Shown here: in pieces, positions 1 to 6,791 of the stretch
How positions within the stretch are numbered: the first letter of the stretch is position 1
Layout: every line of letters begins with the position of its first letter
NCBI GenBank assembly: GCA_965232975.1
Contig: CBDDRG010000296.1
Coordinates: forward strand, 1-10,892
Source: CBDDRG01 sp965232975
Lineage (GTDB): Bacteria; Pseudomonadota; Gammaproteobacteria; Pseudomonadales; Porticoccaceae
DNA: 10,892 nt
Direction of reading: 5' to 3'
Made by a program: the position numbers and the translations under genes
The notes under the pieces: model-generated
Seen by the model: only the letters and a program-made list of their open reading frames with translations
Database searches by the model: none
What the model was told of the DNA's origin: nothing

Positions 1-500
1 GTTTCGCGGCTGAACACTTTCAGGTCAAGTCCCTGGCCAAGCCGCTGGAGCCGCTGTTGACCCCGAACCAGGACGTCTATCTGCGCCACAATGTCCGCCT
101 CGGCATCGAACAGGCGCAGTTCGCGCTGTTGCGGGAGGAGCAGGAGATCTACACCACCAGCCTGGACAAAGCCGAGAGCTGGCTGCGCACATACTTCAGT
201 GGCAATGCCGATGCCGACGTGGTGGCTGAGCAACTGGCGACCCTCAAAACCCAGGTGGTGGTGCAAAAGCTGCCAGATGTGTCCGCGTCGTTGACCGCAT
301 TGCGCGACTACATCAACCGCCGCCACCAGCGACGCGCCGCGGCCGGTGCGGGCATGCCCCCTGCGGAGACCGCCCCAATCGAGCCTGCCCCAACGGAGAC
401 CGCCCCAACGGAGGCTGCTCCAACGGAGGCTGCCCCAACGGAAACTGGTCCGGCGGACGCACGGCCTATGGATAATGCCCCAGTGGACAGCGCCCCATGA
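1..500 (+). CDS. hemX: HemX family protein, C-terminal part (5' end outside window)
   Basis: Open from the window edge (first full codon at base 3) to TGA at 498-500, giving 165 visible residues. The stretch LTPNQDVYLRHNVRLGIEQA, followed by alternating ALLREEQEIY and AESWLRTYF segments, matches the conserved C-terminal helical domain of HemX. HemX is an inner-membrane protein encoded with hemC/hemD and often annotated as uroporphyrinogen-III C-methyltransferase, although the family lacks a demonstrated methyltransferase fold; its exact role in haem synthesis is unsettled. The membrane segment expected near the N-terminus lies outside the window. After the conserved domain ends around ALRDYINRRH the protein has a low-complexity Pro/Thr/Glu/Ala tail of about 50 residues. 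The stop overlaps the hemY start (ATGA, 497-500), so the two genes are probably translationally coupled in one operon. Confidence 0.9.
   Translation, partial: FAAEHFQVKSLAKPLEPLLTPNQDVYLRHNVRLGIEQAQFALLREEQEIYTTSLDKAESWLRTYFSGNADADVVAEQLATLKTQVVVQKLPDVSASLTALRDYINRRHQRRAAAGAGMPPAETAPIEPAPTETAPTEAAPTEAAPTETGPADARPMDNAPVDSAP
360..449 (+). repeat. Tandem 15-bp repeat in the hemX tail
   Basis: Six consecutive 15-base units lie in frame in hemX and encode PAETA, PIEPA, PTETA, PTEAA, PTEAA and PTETG. The middle units are nearly identical at DNA level (CCAACGGAG plus six variable bases), so this is a real tandem repeat and not just biased composition. The unit is a multiple of three, so copy-number change would keep the frame and only alter tail length. 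The encoded segment should be disordered. Confidence 0.85.
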
Positions 501-1714
501 GAAGGGGTGTGTTGCTGGTCGCGTTGGCGACCCTGGGGGGCGGCCTGCTGTACCTGCTGATGGAGCAGAACAACGGCTTCATTCTTGTCGCGGTAGGCAC
601 TCAGGTCGTCCAGATCAGCCTGTGGCTGGCAGTCCTGATAGTGGGGGTGGTGATCCTGCTGTGGCGTGTGCCGGGTTGGCTGGCCCACCGCCTGGCGCGC
701 GCCGGTATCCCGGTGCGCCGCAGCCGCCAGTATCGGGCGCGGGCCTGGTACCGCGATCGCACGACCCGCGGTCTGACCGAATTTTTCGAGGGTGACTGGC
801 GCCGCGCCAAGGCATCCCTGGAAAAGGCCGCCGTCCGCTCCGACATGCCGCACATCAATTACCTCGCTGCCGCCAATGCCGCCACCGCCTTGGGCGAGTG
901 GGACGAGGCGCAGCGCCTGCTCGCCGAGGCGGGGTTGACGACCGCCGACGGCGAGCTCGCCCGCGCGCTGCTGGAGGCTCGCATGCACGCCAGCGCCGGC
1001 CGCCCGCAGCAGGTGCTGGACACCCTGGCGGCAGTGCGCGACCGCCATCCGCGGCAACCCCTCGCGCTGGCTCTGCTGGCGCAGGCGCATCGGGCGCTGG
1101 CCGACTGGGATGGTCTCGCCAAACTGTTGCCGCGGCTGAAAGACGCCAAGGTCTATTCCGCGGTCGAGCTGGAAGCGCTCGAAATTGCCAGTCATGGGGG
1201 CAGAATCAGGCAAGCCGCAAAAGTCGGCCCTGACGACGCGTCGGGCGAGCGCCTGCGCCGGGTCGAGGAGCTGTGGCGATCGGTGCCCAAACCCCTGCGC
1301 AACGAACCTGCCGTAGTCGCGAACCATGTCGAGGCGTTGCAGAGCCTGGGCGAGGGCGCGCGCGCCGAAGCCGAACTGCGGCGCTATCTGGGCGAGCACT
1401 GGGATGCCGACCTGATGCTGCGCTACGGCAGGCTCAAAGGCGCAAATAGCGCGCACCAATTGACGGCTGCCGAAAGCTGGGTTCAAAAATGGCCAGACCG
1501 CCCCGAGGTGTTGTTGACACTCGGGCGCCTGTGCATCGCCAACCAACTCTGGGGTAAGGCGCGGGATTACCTGGAGCGCGCCCTGCGCCTGGAGCCCTGC
1601 GTCGACGCTTACGGTGAACTGGCGGCGCTGATGGAAAGGATGGGTGAGCGCGAACAGAGCAACCACTATTACCGACTCGGCTACCGACTCGGCTTGCAAC
1701 ACTGCGGCAGGTAA
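497..1714 (+). CDS. hemY: HemY, membrane-anchored TPR protein of the haem operon
   Basis: A 405-residue protein, close to the usual 390-420 for the family. Two hydrophobic segments lie near the N-terminus (about residues 4-22 and 38-57) and form a membrane hairpin. They are followed by the HemY_N signature region (RYRARAWYRDRTTRGLTEF-like, about 79-97) and then TPR-like helical pairs, such as YLAAANAATALGEWDEAQRL (122-141) and a last repeat around KARDYLERALRLEPCVDAYG. This is the proteobacterial HemY of the hemCDXY cluster, which acts in late haem synthesis by an unclear, probably scaffolding, mechanism. It is not the unrelated protoporphyrinogen oxidase called HemY in Bacillus. The start ATG overlaps the hemX stop and fits family length. 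The C-terminus carries a 12-bp in-frame duplication (YRLGYRLG). The gene faces trhP tail to tail across about 105 bases. Confidence 0.93.
   Translation: MRRGVLLVALATLGGGLLYLLMEQNNGFILVAVGTQVVQISLWLAVLIVGVVILLWRVPGWLAHRLARAGIPVRRSRQYRARAWYRDRTTRGLTEFFEGDWRRAKASLEKAAVRSDMPHINYLAAANAATALGEWDEAQRLLAEAGLTTADGELARALLEARMHASAGRPQQVLDTLAAVRDRHPRQPLALALLAQAHRALADWDGLAKLLPRLKDAKVYSAVELEALEIASHGGRIRQAAKVGPDDASGERLRRVEELWRSVPKPLRNEPAVVANHVEALQSLGEGARAEAELRRYLGEHWDADLMLRYGRLKGANSAHQLTAAESWVQKWPDRPEVLLTLGRLCIANQLWGKARDYLERALRLEPCVDAYGELAALMERMGEREQSNHYYRLGYRLGLQHCGR
1670..1693 (+). repeat. Perfect 12-bp tandem duplication at the hemY 3' end
   Basis: TACCGACTCGGC occurs twice back to back (1670-1681 and 1682-1693). 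In the hemY frame it encodes YRLG twice, seven residues before the end. It looks like a recent slippage event that keeps the frame. Confidence 0.9.
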
Positions 1715-1775
1715 GCGGCGCGGATAACAATAGCGCGGCCCACAGCCTCCACAATGCAGCTACAACGCAGCGGTT

Positions 1776-1801
1776 CGCGGGTGCAAAAAGCGCTTCCCGC
1801 G
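1776..1801. terminator. Weak inverted repeat between convergent hemY and trhP
   Basis: CGCGGG (1776-1781) and CCCGCG (1796-1801) can pair around a 14-base loop that itself holds the 8-base palindrome AAGCGCTT. On the minus strand the loop contains a run of five T. It lies in the 105-base gap where both transcripts should end, so it may assist termination, but it is not a canonical intrinsic terminator in either direction. Confidence 0.25.
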
Positions 1802-1819
1802 TACCTGCCTCGCCACCAG

Positions 1820-1846
1820 CTACTGCGGCATGTGCCGCATCAGTAG
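1820..1846. other. Hairpin overlapping the trhP stop codon
   Basis: CTAC plus TGCGGC (1820-1829) pairs with GCCGCA (1834-1839) and GTAG (1843-1846), with loop ATGT and a three-base bulge (1840-1842). The structure lies within the last nine codons of trhP, including its stop. No T-run follows on either strand, so it may block 3' exonucleases or slow polymerase at the convergent junction. It could also be chance in GC-rich coding DNA. Confidence 0.35.
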
Positions 1847-3175
1847 CGAATAGTGATCCTGCGCCGCCAGGCCGATCCCCGCCGGGATCGGCAGCCGCAC
1901 GATATGGCCTGAACCCGGCGCGGCGCCGATGGCCTCCCCGCTCTTCTTTTCCAGTGCGTCCAGCCGGAAGCTGTGGTTGCCAGCTGGCGTGATCAGTTCC
2001 AGCGTATCGCCGCACTCGAAGCGGTTCTTGACCTCAACCGTCAGCCAGCCGGCGGCGTTGTCCACATCGACGATTTCACCGACGAACTGCTGGTTGGCGT
2101 TGGTCGAGACGCCCTGGTCGTAATTTTGATAGTCCTCGGGCACATGGCGGCGATAGAAGCCCTCGGTGTAGCCGCGATTGGCCAGGTGATCCAGCTCGAC
2201 CATAAGCCCGCGATCAAAGACCTTGCCGGCGACCGCTTCGTCGATGGCGCGGCGATAGGTCTGGGCGGTGCGCGCCACATAGTAGTGGGACTTGGTGCGA
2301 CCCTCTATTTTCAGCGAGTGAATGCCCATTTCGATCAGTTGCGGAACATGCTGAACAGCGCGCAAGTCCTTGGAATTCATGATGTAGGTGCCGTGCTCGT
2401 CCTCGTAGGCGGGCATCAGATCGTCCGGCCGGGTGGCTTCCTGCAACAACAGTAACGGGCTCTCCTCGGGCGCGGGCTCCGGCGCCTCGGCGGCGGCCAC
2501 CGGCGTCCAGGTGGCGACCGGCGCCATGGGCACTATGTCACCGGCCTCGGTCTGGCGGGCGTCGTGGGCCTGGTACTTCCAGCGGCAGGCATTGGTGCAG
2601 GCGCCCTGGTTGGGATCGCGGTGATTCATGTAGCCGGACAGCAGGCAGCGCCCGGAATAGGCGATGCAGAGCGCGCCGTGGACGAAGACTTCGAGTTCCA
2701 TTTCCGGGCATTCGGCGCGGATTTCGGCGATCTCGTCCAGCGACAGCTCGCGCGACAGGATCACCCGGCGCACGCCCTGCCGGTACCAGAACTTGACCGA
2801 CGCGTAGTTGACCGCGTTGGCCTGTACCGACAGGTGGATGGGCAGCTCGGGCCATTGGTCGCGCACCAGCATGATCAGGCCGGGGTCGGCCATGATCAGC
2901 GCGTCGGGCTGCATCTCGACCACTGGCGCCATGTCGCGCAGATAGGTTTTCACCTTGTTGTTGTGGGGCGTGATGTTGCTGGCGATATAGAATTTTTTGC
3001 GCTGCTTGTGCGCTTCGGCGACCGCCTCGGCCATGATGTCGAGGTGGTTGAACTCGTTGTTGCGCACCCGCAGGCTGTAGCGGGGCTGACCGGCATACAC
3101 CGCGTCGGCGCCATAGGCGAAGGCGTAGCGCATGCTTTTGTAGCTTCCGGCGGGGGACAGCAGTTCCGGGGTCAT
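1820..3175 (-). CDS. trhP: TrhP (YegQ), U32-family tRNA uridine-34 hydroxylase
   Basis: A 451-residue protein, aligning by eye end to end with E. coli YegQ from MTPELLSPAG through YAFAYGADAVYAGQPRYSLR, PIHLSVQANAVN, VILSRELSL, EDEHGTYIMNSKDL and SLKIEGRTKS. The U32 cysteine set is present at C170, C177, C193 and C197, expected to hold an Fe-S cluster. In E. coli, TrhP introduces the 5-hydroxyl on wobble uridine 34 of several tRNAs in a prephenate-dependent reaction, the first step towards cmo5U made by CmoA/CmoB; TrhO is a partly redundant oxygen-dependent route. Older annotation as a collagenase-like protease is misleading. Residues about 210-240 form a variable Ala/Pro/Glu-rich insertion, a position that also varies in YegQ. 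The start matches the E. coli start, although no strong Shine-Dalgarno is visible before it. The gene is divergent from purT. Confidence 0.95.
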   Translation of the reverse strand: MTPELLSPAGSYKSMRYAFAYGADAVYAGQPRYSLRVRNNEFNHLDIMAEAVAEAHKQRKKFYIASNITPHNNKVKTYLRDMAPVVEMQPDALIMADPGLIMLVRDQWPELPIHLSVQANAVNYASVKFWYRQGVRRVILSRELSLDEIAEIRAECPEMELEVFVHGALCIAYSGRCLLSGYMNHRDPNQGACTNACRWKYQAHDARQTEAGDIVPMAPVATWTPVAAAEAPEPAPEESPLLLLQEATRPDDLMPAYEDEHGTYIMNSKDLRAVQHVPQLIEMGIHSLKIEGRTKSHYYVARTAQTYRRAIDEAVAGKVFDRGLMVELDHLANRGYTEGFYRRHVPEDYQNYDQGVSTNANQQFVGEIVDVDNAAGWLTVEVKNRFECGDTLELITPAGNHSFRLDALEKKSGEAIGAAPGSGHIVRLPIPAGIGLAAQDHYSLLMRHMPQ

Positions 3176-3232
3176 GGCGGCGGGTCGTCGGTGTGGCGGG
3201 CCGCCAGTTTACTCCAGCCCGGTGCGCGTCGG

Positions 3233-3282
3233 GCTTCTCTATGTCGCGCTTCTCTATAATGCCAGCTCGGCTGGATTGGCAT
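3233..3282 (+). promoter_or_regulatory. Putative purT promoter with direct repeat and operator-like dyads
   Basis: A consensus -10 box TATAAT lies at 3255-3260, 47 bases before the purT ATG. No good -35 sits at the standard distance. Instead GCTTCTCTAT occurs at 3233-3242 and again at 3248-3257, a 15-base period, with the second copy running into the -10. Immediately downstream is a dyad, ATGCCA (3259-3264) and TGGCAT (3277-3282), enclosing a tighter one, CCAGC (3262-3266) and GCTGG (3270-3274). The dyads cover the expected transcription start, a typical repressor position. The weak -35 plus repeat suggests activator dependence. The binding protein is unknown; the site does not look like the E. 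coli PurR box. The same gap must also hold the trhP promoter on the other strand. Confidence 0.4.
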
Positions 3283-3307
3283 CTCGATAGCAATAGGACG
3301 CACGGCG

Positions 3308-4489
3308 ATGACGACACTAGGCACACCTTTTTCCGCGACCGCAACCAAAGTGCTGCTGTGCGGTGCCGGCGAACTGGGCAAGGAAGTGGCGATCGAGTTG
3401 CAGCGCCTCGGTATCGAGGTCATTGCGCTCGACCGCTACGCCAACGCGCCCGCGATGCAGGTGGCCGACCGCAGCCATGTGCTGTCGATGCTCGACGGCG
3501 CCGCGCTGCGCGCGGTCATCGAACTGGAGCGGCCGGACTTCATCCTGCCCGAAATCGAGGCCATCGCCACCGAGATGCTGGTCGAGCTGGAGCGCGAGGG
3601 CTTCAAGGTCATGCCCACCGCCCGCGCTGCGCAGTTGACGATGAACCGCGAGGGCATCCGCCGCCTCGCCGCCGAAGAGTTGGGTCTGCCGACTTCGCCC
3701 TACCGCTTTGCCGCCACCGAAGCCGAATTCGCGGCCGCAGTCGCGGCCATCGGCATGCCCTGTGTGGTGAAGCCGATCATGAGCTCGTCCGGCAAGGGCC
3801 AGAGCCTGATCAAGACGGCAGCCGATATCGCACACGCCTGGCACTACGCCCAGGCCGGCGGGCGCGCCGGTGCCGGCCGCGTCATCGTCGAGGGCTTCGT
3901 CGATTTCGACTACGAGATCACGCTGCTGAGCGTCCGCCATCGCGACGGCACCAGTTTTTGCGCACCCATCGGCCATCGCCAGCAGGATGGCGACTACCGC
4001 GAATCCTGGCAGCCGCAACCCATGAGCGCGCGCGCGCTGGCCGCCGCCGAGGACGTTGCGCGCAAGGTGACCGACGCCCTCGGCGGCGCCGGCATTTTTG
4101 GCGTCGAGCTGTTCGTGAAGGGCGATGGCGTGATTTTTAGCGAGGTGTCGCCGCGCCCCCACGACACCGGCATGGTGACGATGATCTCGCAGGATCTGTC
4201 GCAGTTTGCGCTCCATGTGCGCGCCATTCTCGGGCTACCCATTCCCAGCATCCATCTGCACGGCCCCTCGGCGTCGGCCGCGCTGCTGGTCGAGGGCGAT
4301 TCATCCACCCTGAGCTTCGGCCGGCTCGAATCCGCACTCGCCGAGCCCGACACCCAGCTTCGCCTGTTCGGCAAGCCGGAGGTGGCGGGGCGGCGACGCA
4401 TGGGCGTCTGCCTGGCCCGCGGCAACTCGGTGGCGGAGGCTAAGGCGAAGGCCATCGCCATGGCGGCGCAGATTGACATCGTGCTGTAG
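3308..4489 (+). CDS. purT: PurT, formate-dependent GAR transformylase
   Basis: A 393-residue ATP-grasp enzyme, the usual length for PurT (392 in E. coli). It converts 5-phosphoribosylglycinamide (GAR) to formyl-GAR using formate and ATP, the folate-independent alternative to PurN, in the cytoplasm. Visible motifs: N-terminal KVLLCGAGELGKEV (about 14-27), PEIEAIAT (81-88), the ATP-binding loop SSSGKGQS (159-166), Mg-binding E267 in GVELF and E279 in FSEVSPRPHDTG, and GAR-phosphate contacts K356 and R362/R363 in FGKPEVAGRRR. These residue numbers appear to coincide with those of E. coli PurT. ATG 3308 has a modest AGGA at 3295-3298. The gene is transcribed divergently from trhP and lies 5' of the AT-richer monooxygenase gene. 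Confidence 0.97.
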   Translation: MTTLGTPFSATATKVLLCGAGELGKEVAIELQRLGIEVIALDRYANAPAMQVADRSHVLSMLDGAALRAVIELERPDFILPEIEAIATEMLVELEREGFKVMPTARAAQLTMNREGIRRLAAEELGLPTSPYRFAATEAEFAAAVAAIGMPCVVKPIMSSSGKGQSLIKTAADIAHAWHYAQAGGRAGAGRVIVEGFVDFDYEITLLSVRHRDGTSFCAPIGHRQQDGDYRESWQPQPMSARALAAAEDVARKVTDALGGAGIFGVELFVKGDGVIFSEVSPRPHDTGMVTMISQDLSQFALHVRAILGLPIPSIHLHGPSASAALLVEGDSSTLSFGRLESALAEPDTQLRLFGKPEVAGRRRMGVCLARGNSVAEAKAKAIAMAAQIDIVL

Positions 4490-4603
4490 CCGCGAGGTGC
4501 GCCGGACTGAAGAATGCTCTGAATCAGCGCGTCGGCGTCGTGTCATGCAACATTGTTTCTGTAATTTCCCTCCCATTCCCAACCCCTCCAAGGAGATCCG
4601 AAA

Positions 4604-6424
4604 ATGAGCACTAGTGCATCCAGAGAAGCGTTTGATCCCGTTGCTTTGAGACAAAAATATGACGAGGAAAGGGCGAAGCGTCTACGCCCCGACGGCAATG
4701 AACAATATCAGGAGATGAAAGGGGAATTTTCGTATTTTCTTGAAGATCCATACGTCGAAGAACCCATCGACCGAGCACCCCTAGAAGACGAAGTGGAAGT
4801 GGCTATTATCGGCGGTGGCCTTGGCGGCCTGTTGGCAGGTGCGCGCCTGCGTGAAGCGGGCATAGAAGATATTCGGATGATCGAGAAGGCATCGGATTTC
4901 GGTGGCACCTGGTACTGGAACCGCTACCCCGGCGCCGCCTGCGATATCGAAGCTTATACTTACTTGCCGTTATTGGAAGAGTTGAAGTACATACCCCCGC
5001 GCAAGTATTGCGATGCGCCGGAAATCCTGAAGCACTGTAGAAATATTGCCGAAAAGTACCGGCTCTATGACAACGCCTGTTTGCAAACAGAAGTTAAGAA
5101 GATGATTTGGGATGAAGCGGCCAGGCGATGGACGATTCACACCAACCGGGATGACAAAATAAAGGCGCGCTTTGTCCTTATGGTCAACGGGCCTTTGAAT
5201 CGCCCAAAACTCCCGGGCATAAAAGGCATCAATGATTTCAAAGGCCACACGTTTCATACCAGTCGGTGGGACTATAACTATACCGGTGGCGATGCCCATG
5301 GCAATCTCACGGGCCTGAGAGACAAAAGAGTCGGCATTATCGGCACCGGCGCAACTGCCGTCCAGTGCGTGTCTTATTTGGGCGAGAGTGCCAAGCAATT
5401 GTATGTGTTTCAGCGCACCCCGTCGGGTGTTGATCCCAGGAATGACCACCCTACAGATATGGAGTGGGCTGCCGGCTTGAAGCCCGGATGGCAGGTACAG
5501 CGGCAAAAGGATTTCACCGCCATATTGACCGGTCGGGGAGGGCGCCGCGGCGAGATCGATCAACTGGATGAGTTCGATGATGCCTGGGTCGAGATGGGCA
5601 AAATTTATCGCCGACGCATGCGTGAAGCTGGAAAAGAGGTACCAAAAAGCGAAGTCGCCAGAATCTATGAGCTGGCCAATTTCGAGAAAATGGAAAATAT
5701 CCGCAAGCGGGTCGACGACATCGTTAAAGACAAGGCAACGGCTGAAGCGCTTAAACCCTATTACGCCTTTATGTGTAAGCGGCCCTGCCTGGACGATCGA
5801 TACCTGGCCACCTTCAATCGTGAAAATGTAAAGCTGGTTGATACCAAAGGGCGGGGCGTCGATTCTGTTACGGAAAAGGGTGTCGTCGTTGATGGCGTGG
5901 AATATGAGCTGGACTGCCTTATTTTTGCCACTGGTTTTGAGGTGGGCACCGATTACACCCGTCGCGCCGGCTACGATTTAATCGGCGTAGACGGCGTTAG
6001 CCTCGAAGAAAAGTGGGCCAAAGGGATGATCTCGTACTATGGAATACATAGCCATGGCTTCCCCAATTGCTTTCTGATCGGCAACGGGCAAGCATCTTTT
6101 ACCGCCAACTATCCCGATGGTCTGGACGAAGGCGCCAAACACATCGCCTATTTGGTGAGGCATTTTGTCGAAAACAACATCACTCGGGTAGACACCACTG
6201 AAACTGCCGAAAAAGAATGGACCGCTGAAGTGGTCGGCACCGAGGCCCGTGGACCAATGGGCGGATCGTCCTGTACACCGGGTTATTACAACCTGGAAGG
6301 GCGGCACGACCCCAGGGCCAGAAATAACCAACCCTATGGCGGCATGATGGGCGCGAATAAATATTTCGCTAAATTAGCGGCTTTCCGGGAGGGCGATAAG
6401 ATGCCGGGCCTGGTGATTTCCTAG
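4604..6424 (+). CDS. Type I Baeyer-Villiger flavin monooxygenase
   Basis: A 606-residue FAD/NADPH enzyme expected to insert one oxygen next to a carbonyl, turning ketones into esters or lactones. The FAD dinucleotide fold is GGGLGG (70-75), preceded by an N-terminal extension of about 65 residues. Next come the BVMO motif GGTWYWNRYPGAACD (100-114), the diagnostic fingerprint F212-x-G214-x3-H218-x3-W222-D223, the NADPH fold GTGATA (247-252), the KRP segment with the probable catalytic arginine R393, and FATGFEVG (441-448). The long N-terminus and overall length recall the cyclopentadecanone monooxygenase-like branch, so bulky cyclic or long-chain ketones are plausible, but substrate is inference. 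ATG 4604 has a strong AAGGAG (4590-4595) eight bases upstream. Composition differs from the neighbours: 24 of 60 bases are G/C at 5641-5700, against 39 of 60 at 3361-3420 in purT. This suggests horizontal acquisition. No dedicated regulator lies beside it. Confidence 0.93.
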   Translation: MSTSASREAFDPVALRQKYDEERAKRLRPDGNEQYQEMKGEFSYFLEDPYVEEPIDRAPLEDEVEVAIIGGGLGGLLAGARLREAGIEDIRMIEKASDFGGTWYWNRYPGAACDIEAYTYLPLLEELKYIPPRKYCDAPEILKHCRNIAEKYRLYDNACLQTEVKKMIWDEAARRWTIHTNRDDKIKARFVLMVNGPLNRPKLPGIKGINDFKGHTFHTSRWDYNYTGGDAHGNLTGLRDKRVGIIGTGATAVQCVSYLGESAKQLYVFQRTPSGVDPRNDHPTDMEWAAGLKPGWQVQRQKDFTAILTGRGGRRGEIDQLDEFDDAWVEMGKIYRRRMREAGKEVPKSEVARIYELANFEKMENIRKRVDDIVKDKATAEALKPYYAFMCKRPCLDDRYLATFNRENVKLVDTKGRGVDSVTEKGVVVDGVEYELDCLIFATGFEVGTDYTRRAGYDLIGVDGVSLEEKWAKGMISYYGIHSHGFPNCFLIGNGQASFTANYPDGLDEGAKHIAYLVRHFVENNITRVDTTETAEKEWTAEVVGTEARGPMGGSSCTPGYYNLEGRHDPRARNNQPYGGMMGANKYFAKLAAFREGDKMPGLVIS

Positions 6425-6517
6425 GGTCTGTTAACAGTCGAGGTTAGACTGCTGTTCGAACGCGTTGACGGAATTGGCGGGTCATAACTGAATCTGGTGT
6501 TCACAGGAACTGAAAAG

Positions 6518-6576
6518 TAGCGGTGTATCTGGTTGATTTGTATCGCTAAGCAAGCCGGTACACAGATACACCGCTA
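6518..6576. repeat. Perfect 14-bp inverted repeat, 31-base spacer
   Basis: TAGCGGTGTATCTG (6518-6531) is exactly complementary to CAGATACACCGCTA (6563-6576). The transcript could form a long stem with a 31-base loop. Alternatively the arms, 45 bases apart centre to centre (about four helical turns), could be paired protein-binding sites. No T-run follows, so it is not a standard terminator. The right arm ends on the A of the ATG that opens the 39-codon ORF. Confidence 0.85.
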
Positions 6577-6695
6577 TGAGCGAGAGTAACGTCGTTGTCA
6601 AAGAATTGGCGGGCCGGAAGGAAAATCCAGTCAGCCTGACCGAGATGCTTCTTACCGCTTACGCTGCGCTCGCCAGTGTGCCGCGAGTCCTTTGA
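6576..6695 (+). pseudogene. Possible remnant of an IS256-type transposase N-terminus
   Basis: A 39-codon ORF begins MSESNVVVKELAGRKENP, continues VSLTEMLLTAYAAL and stops at TGA 6693-6695. The spacing of NVV, then an NP-x-x-LTE-x-L segment, recalls the first 30 or so residues of IS256-family transposases, which commonly begin with NVV and a DPLTELLR-type segment. The similarity is by eye only and short. No catalytic DDE domain, intact terminal repeats or target duplication can be found nearby. If the reading is right, only the start of the element survived. It has no clear Shine-Dalgarno and is probably not expressed. Confidence 0.25.
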
Positions 6696-6791
6696 GCCCG
6701 CCACGGCGCGGGGATCGTTACGTAATGTAGGACCCGAATCAACGAAAAATCAGGCCGTTGGCCCAGCGCCGACGAGTGAGGGGAGCGCGCC

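Larger units (their letters stand above)
6425..6791. other. 367-base intergenic region with insertion-scar features
   Basis: This gap between the monooxygenase stop and the SDR start holds no intact gene. It contains a perfect 14-bp inverted repeat (6518-6576), an 11-bp direct repeat GAATTGGCGGG at 6471-6481 and 6603-6613, a 39-codon ORF (6576-6695), and the 8-base palindrome TTACGTAA (6718-6725). The last part, 6778-6785, is the SDR Shine-Dalgarno GAGGGGAG. No clear promoter for the SDR gene was found. Confidence 0.6.

Noticed and set aside
308..1702. A 464-codon open frame on the minus strand across hemX/hemY
   Set aside because: It is antisense to two clear genes, and its translation shows no recognisable domain. 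Long antisense frames are common in GC-rich DNA.
497..1714. HemY as protoporphyrinogen oxidase
   Set aside because: The sequence has membrane segments and TPR-like repeats and no FAD-binding motif. The shared name with the Bacillus enzyme is coincidental.
6424..6735. GGGTC at 6424 and GACCC ending at 6735 as terminal repeats of a 312-bp MITE
   Set aside because: Only about five bases match inward, and no target duplication flanks the pair.
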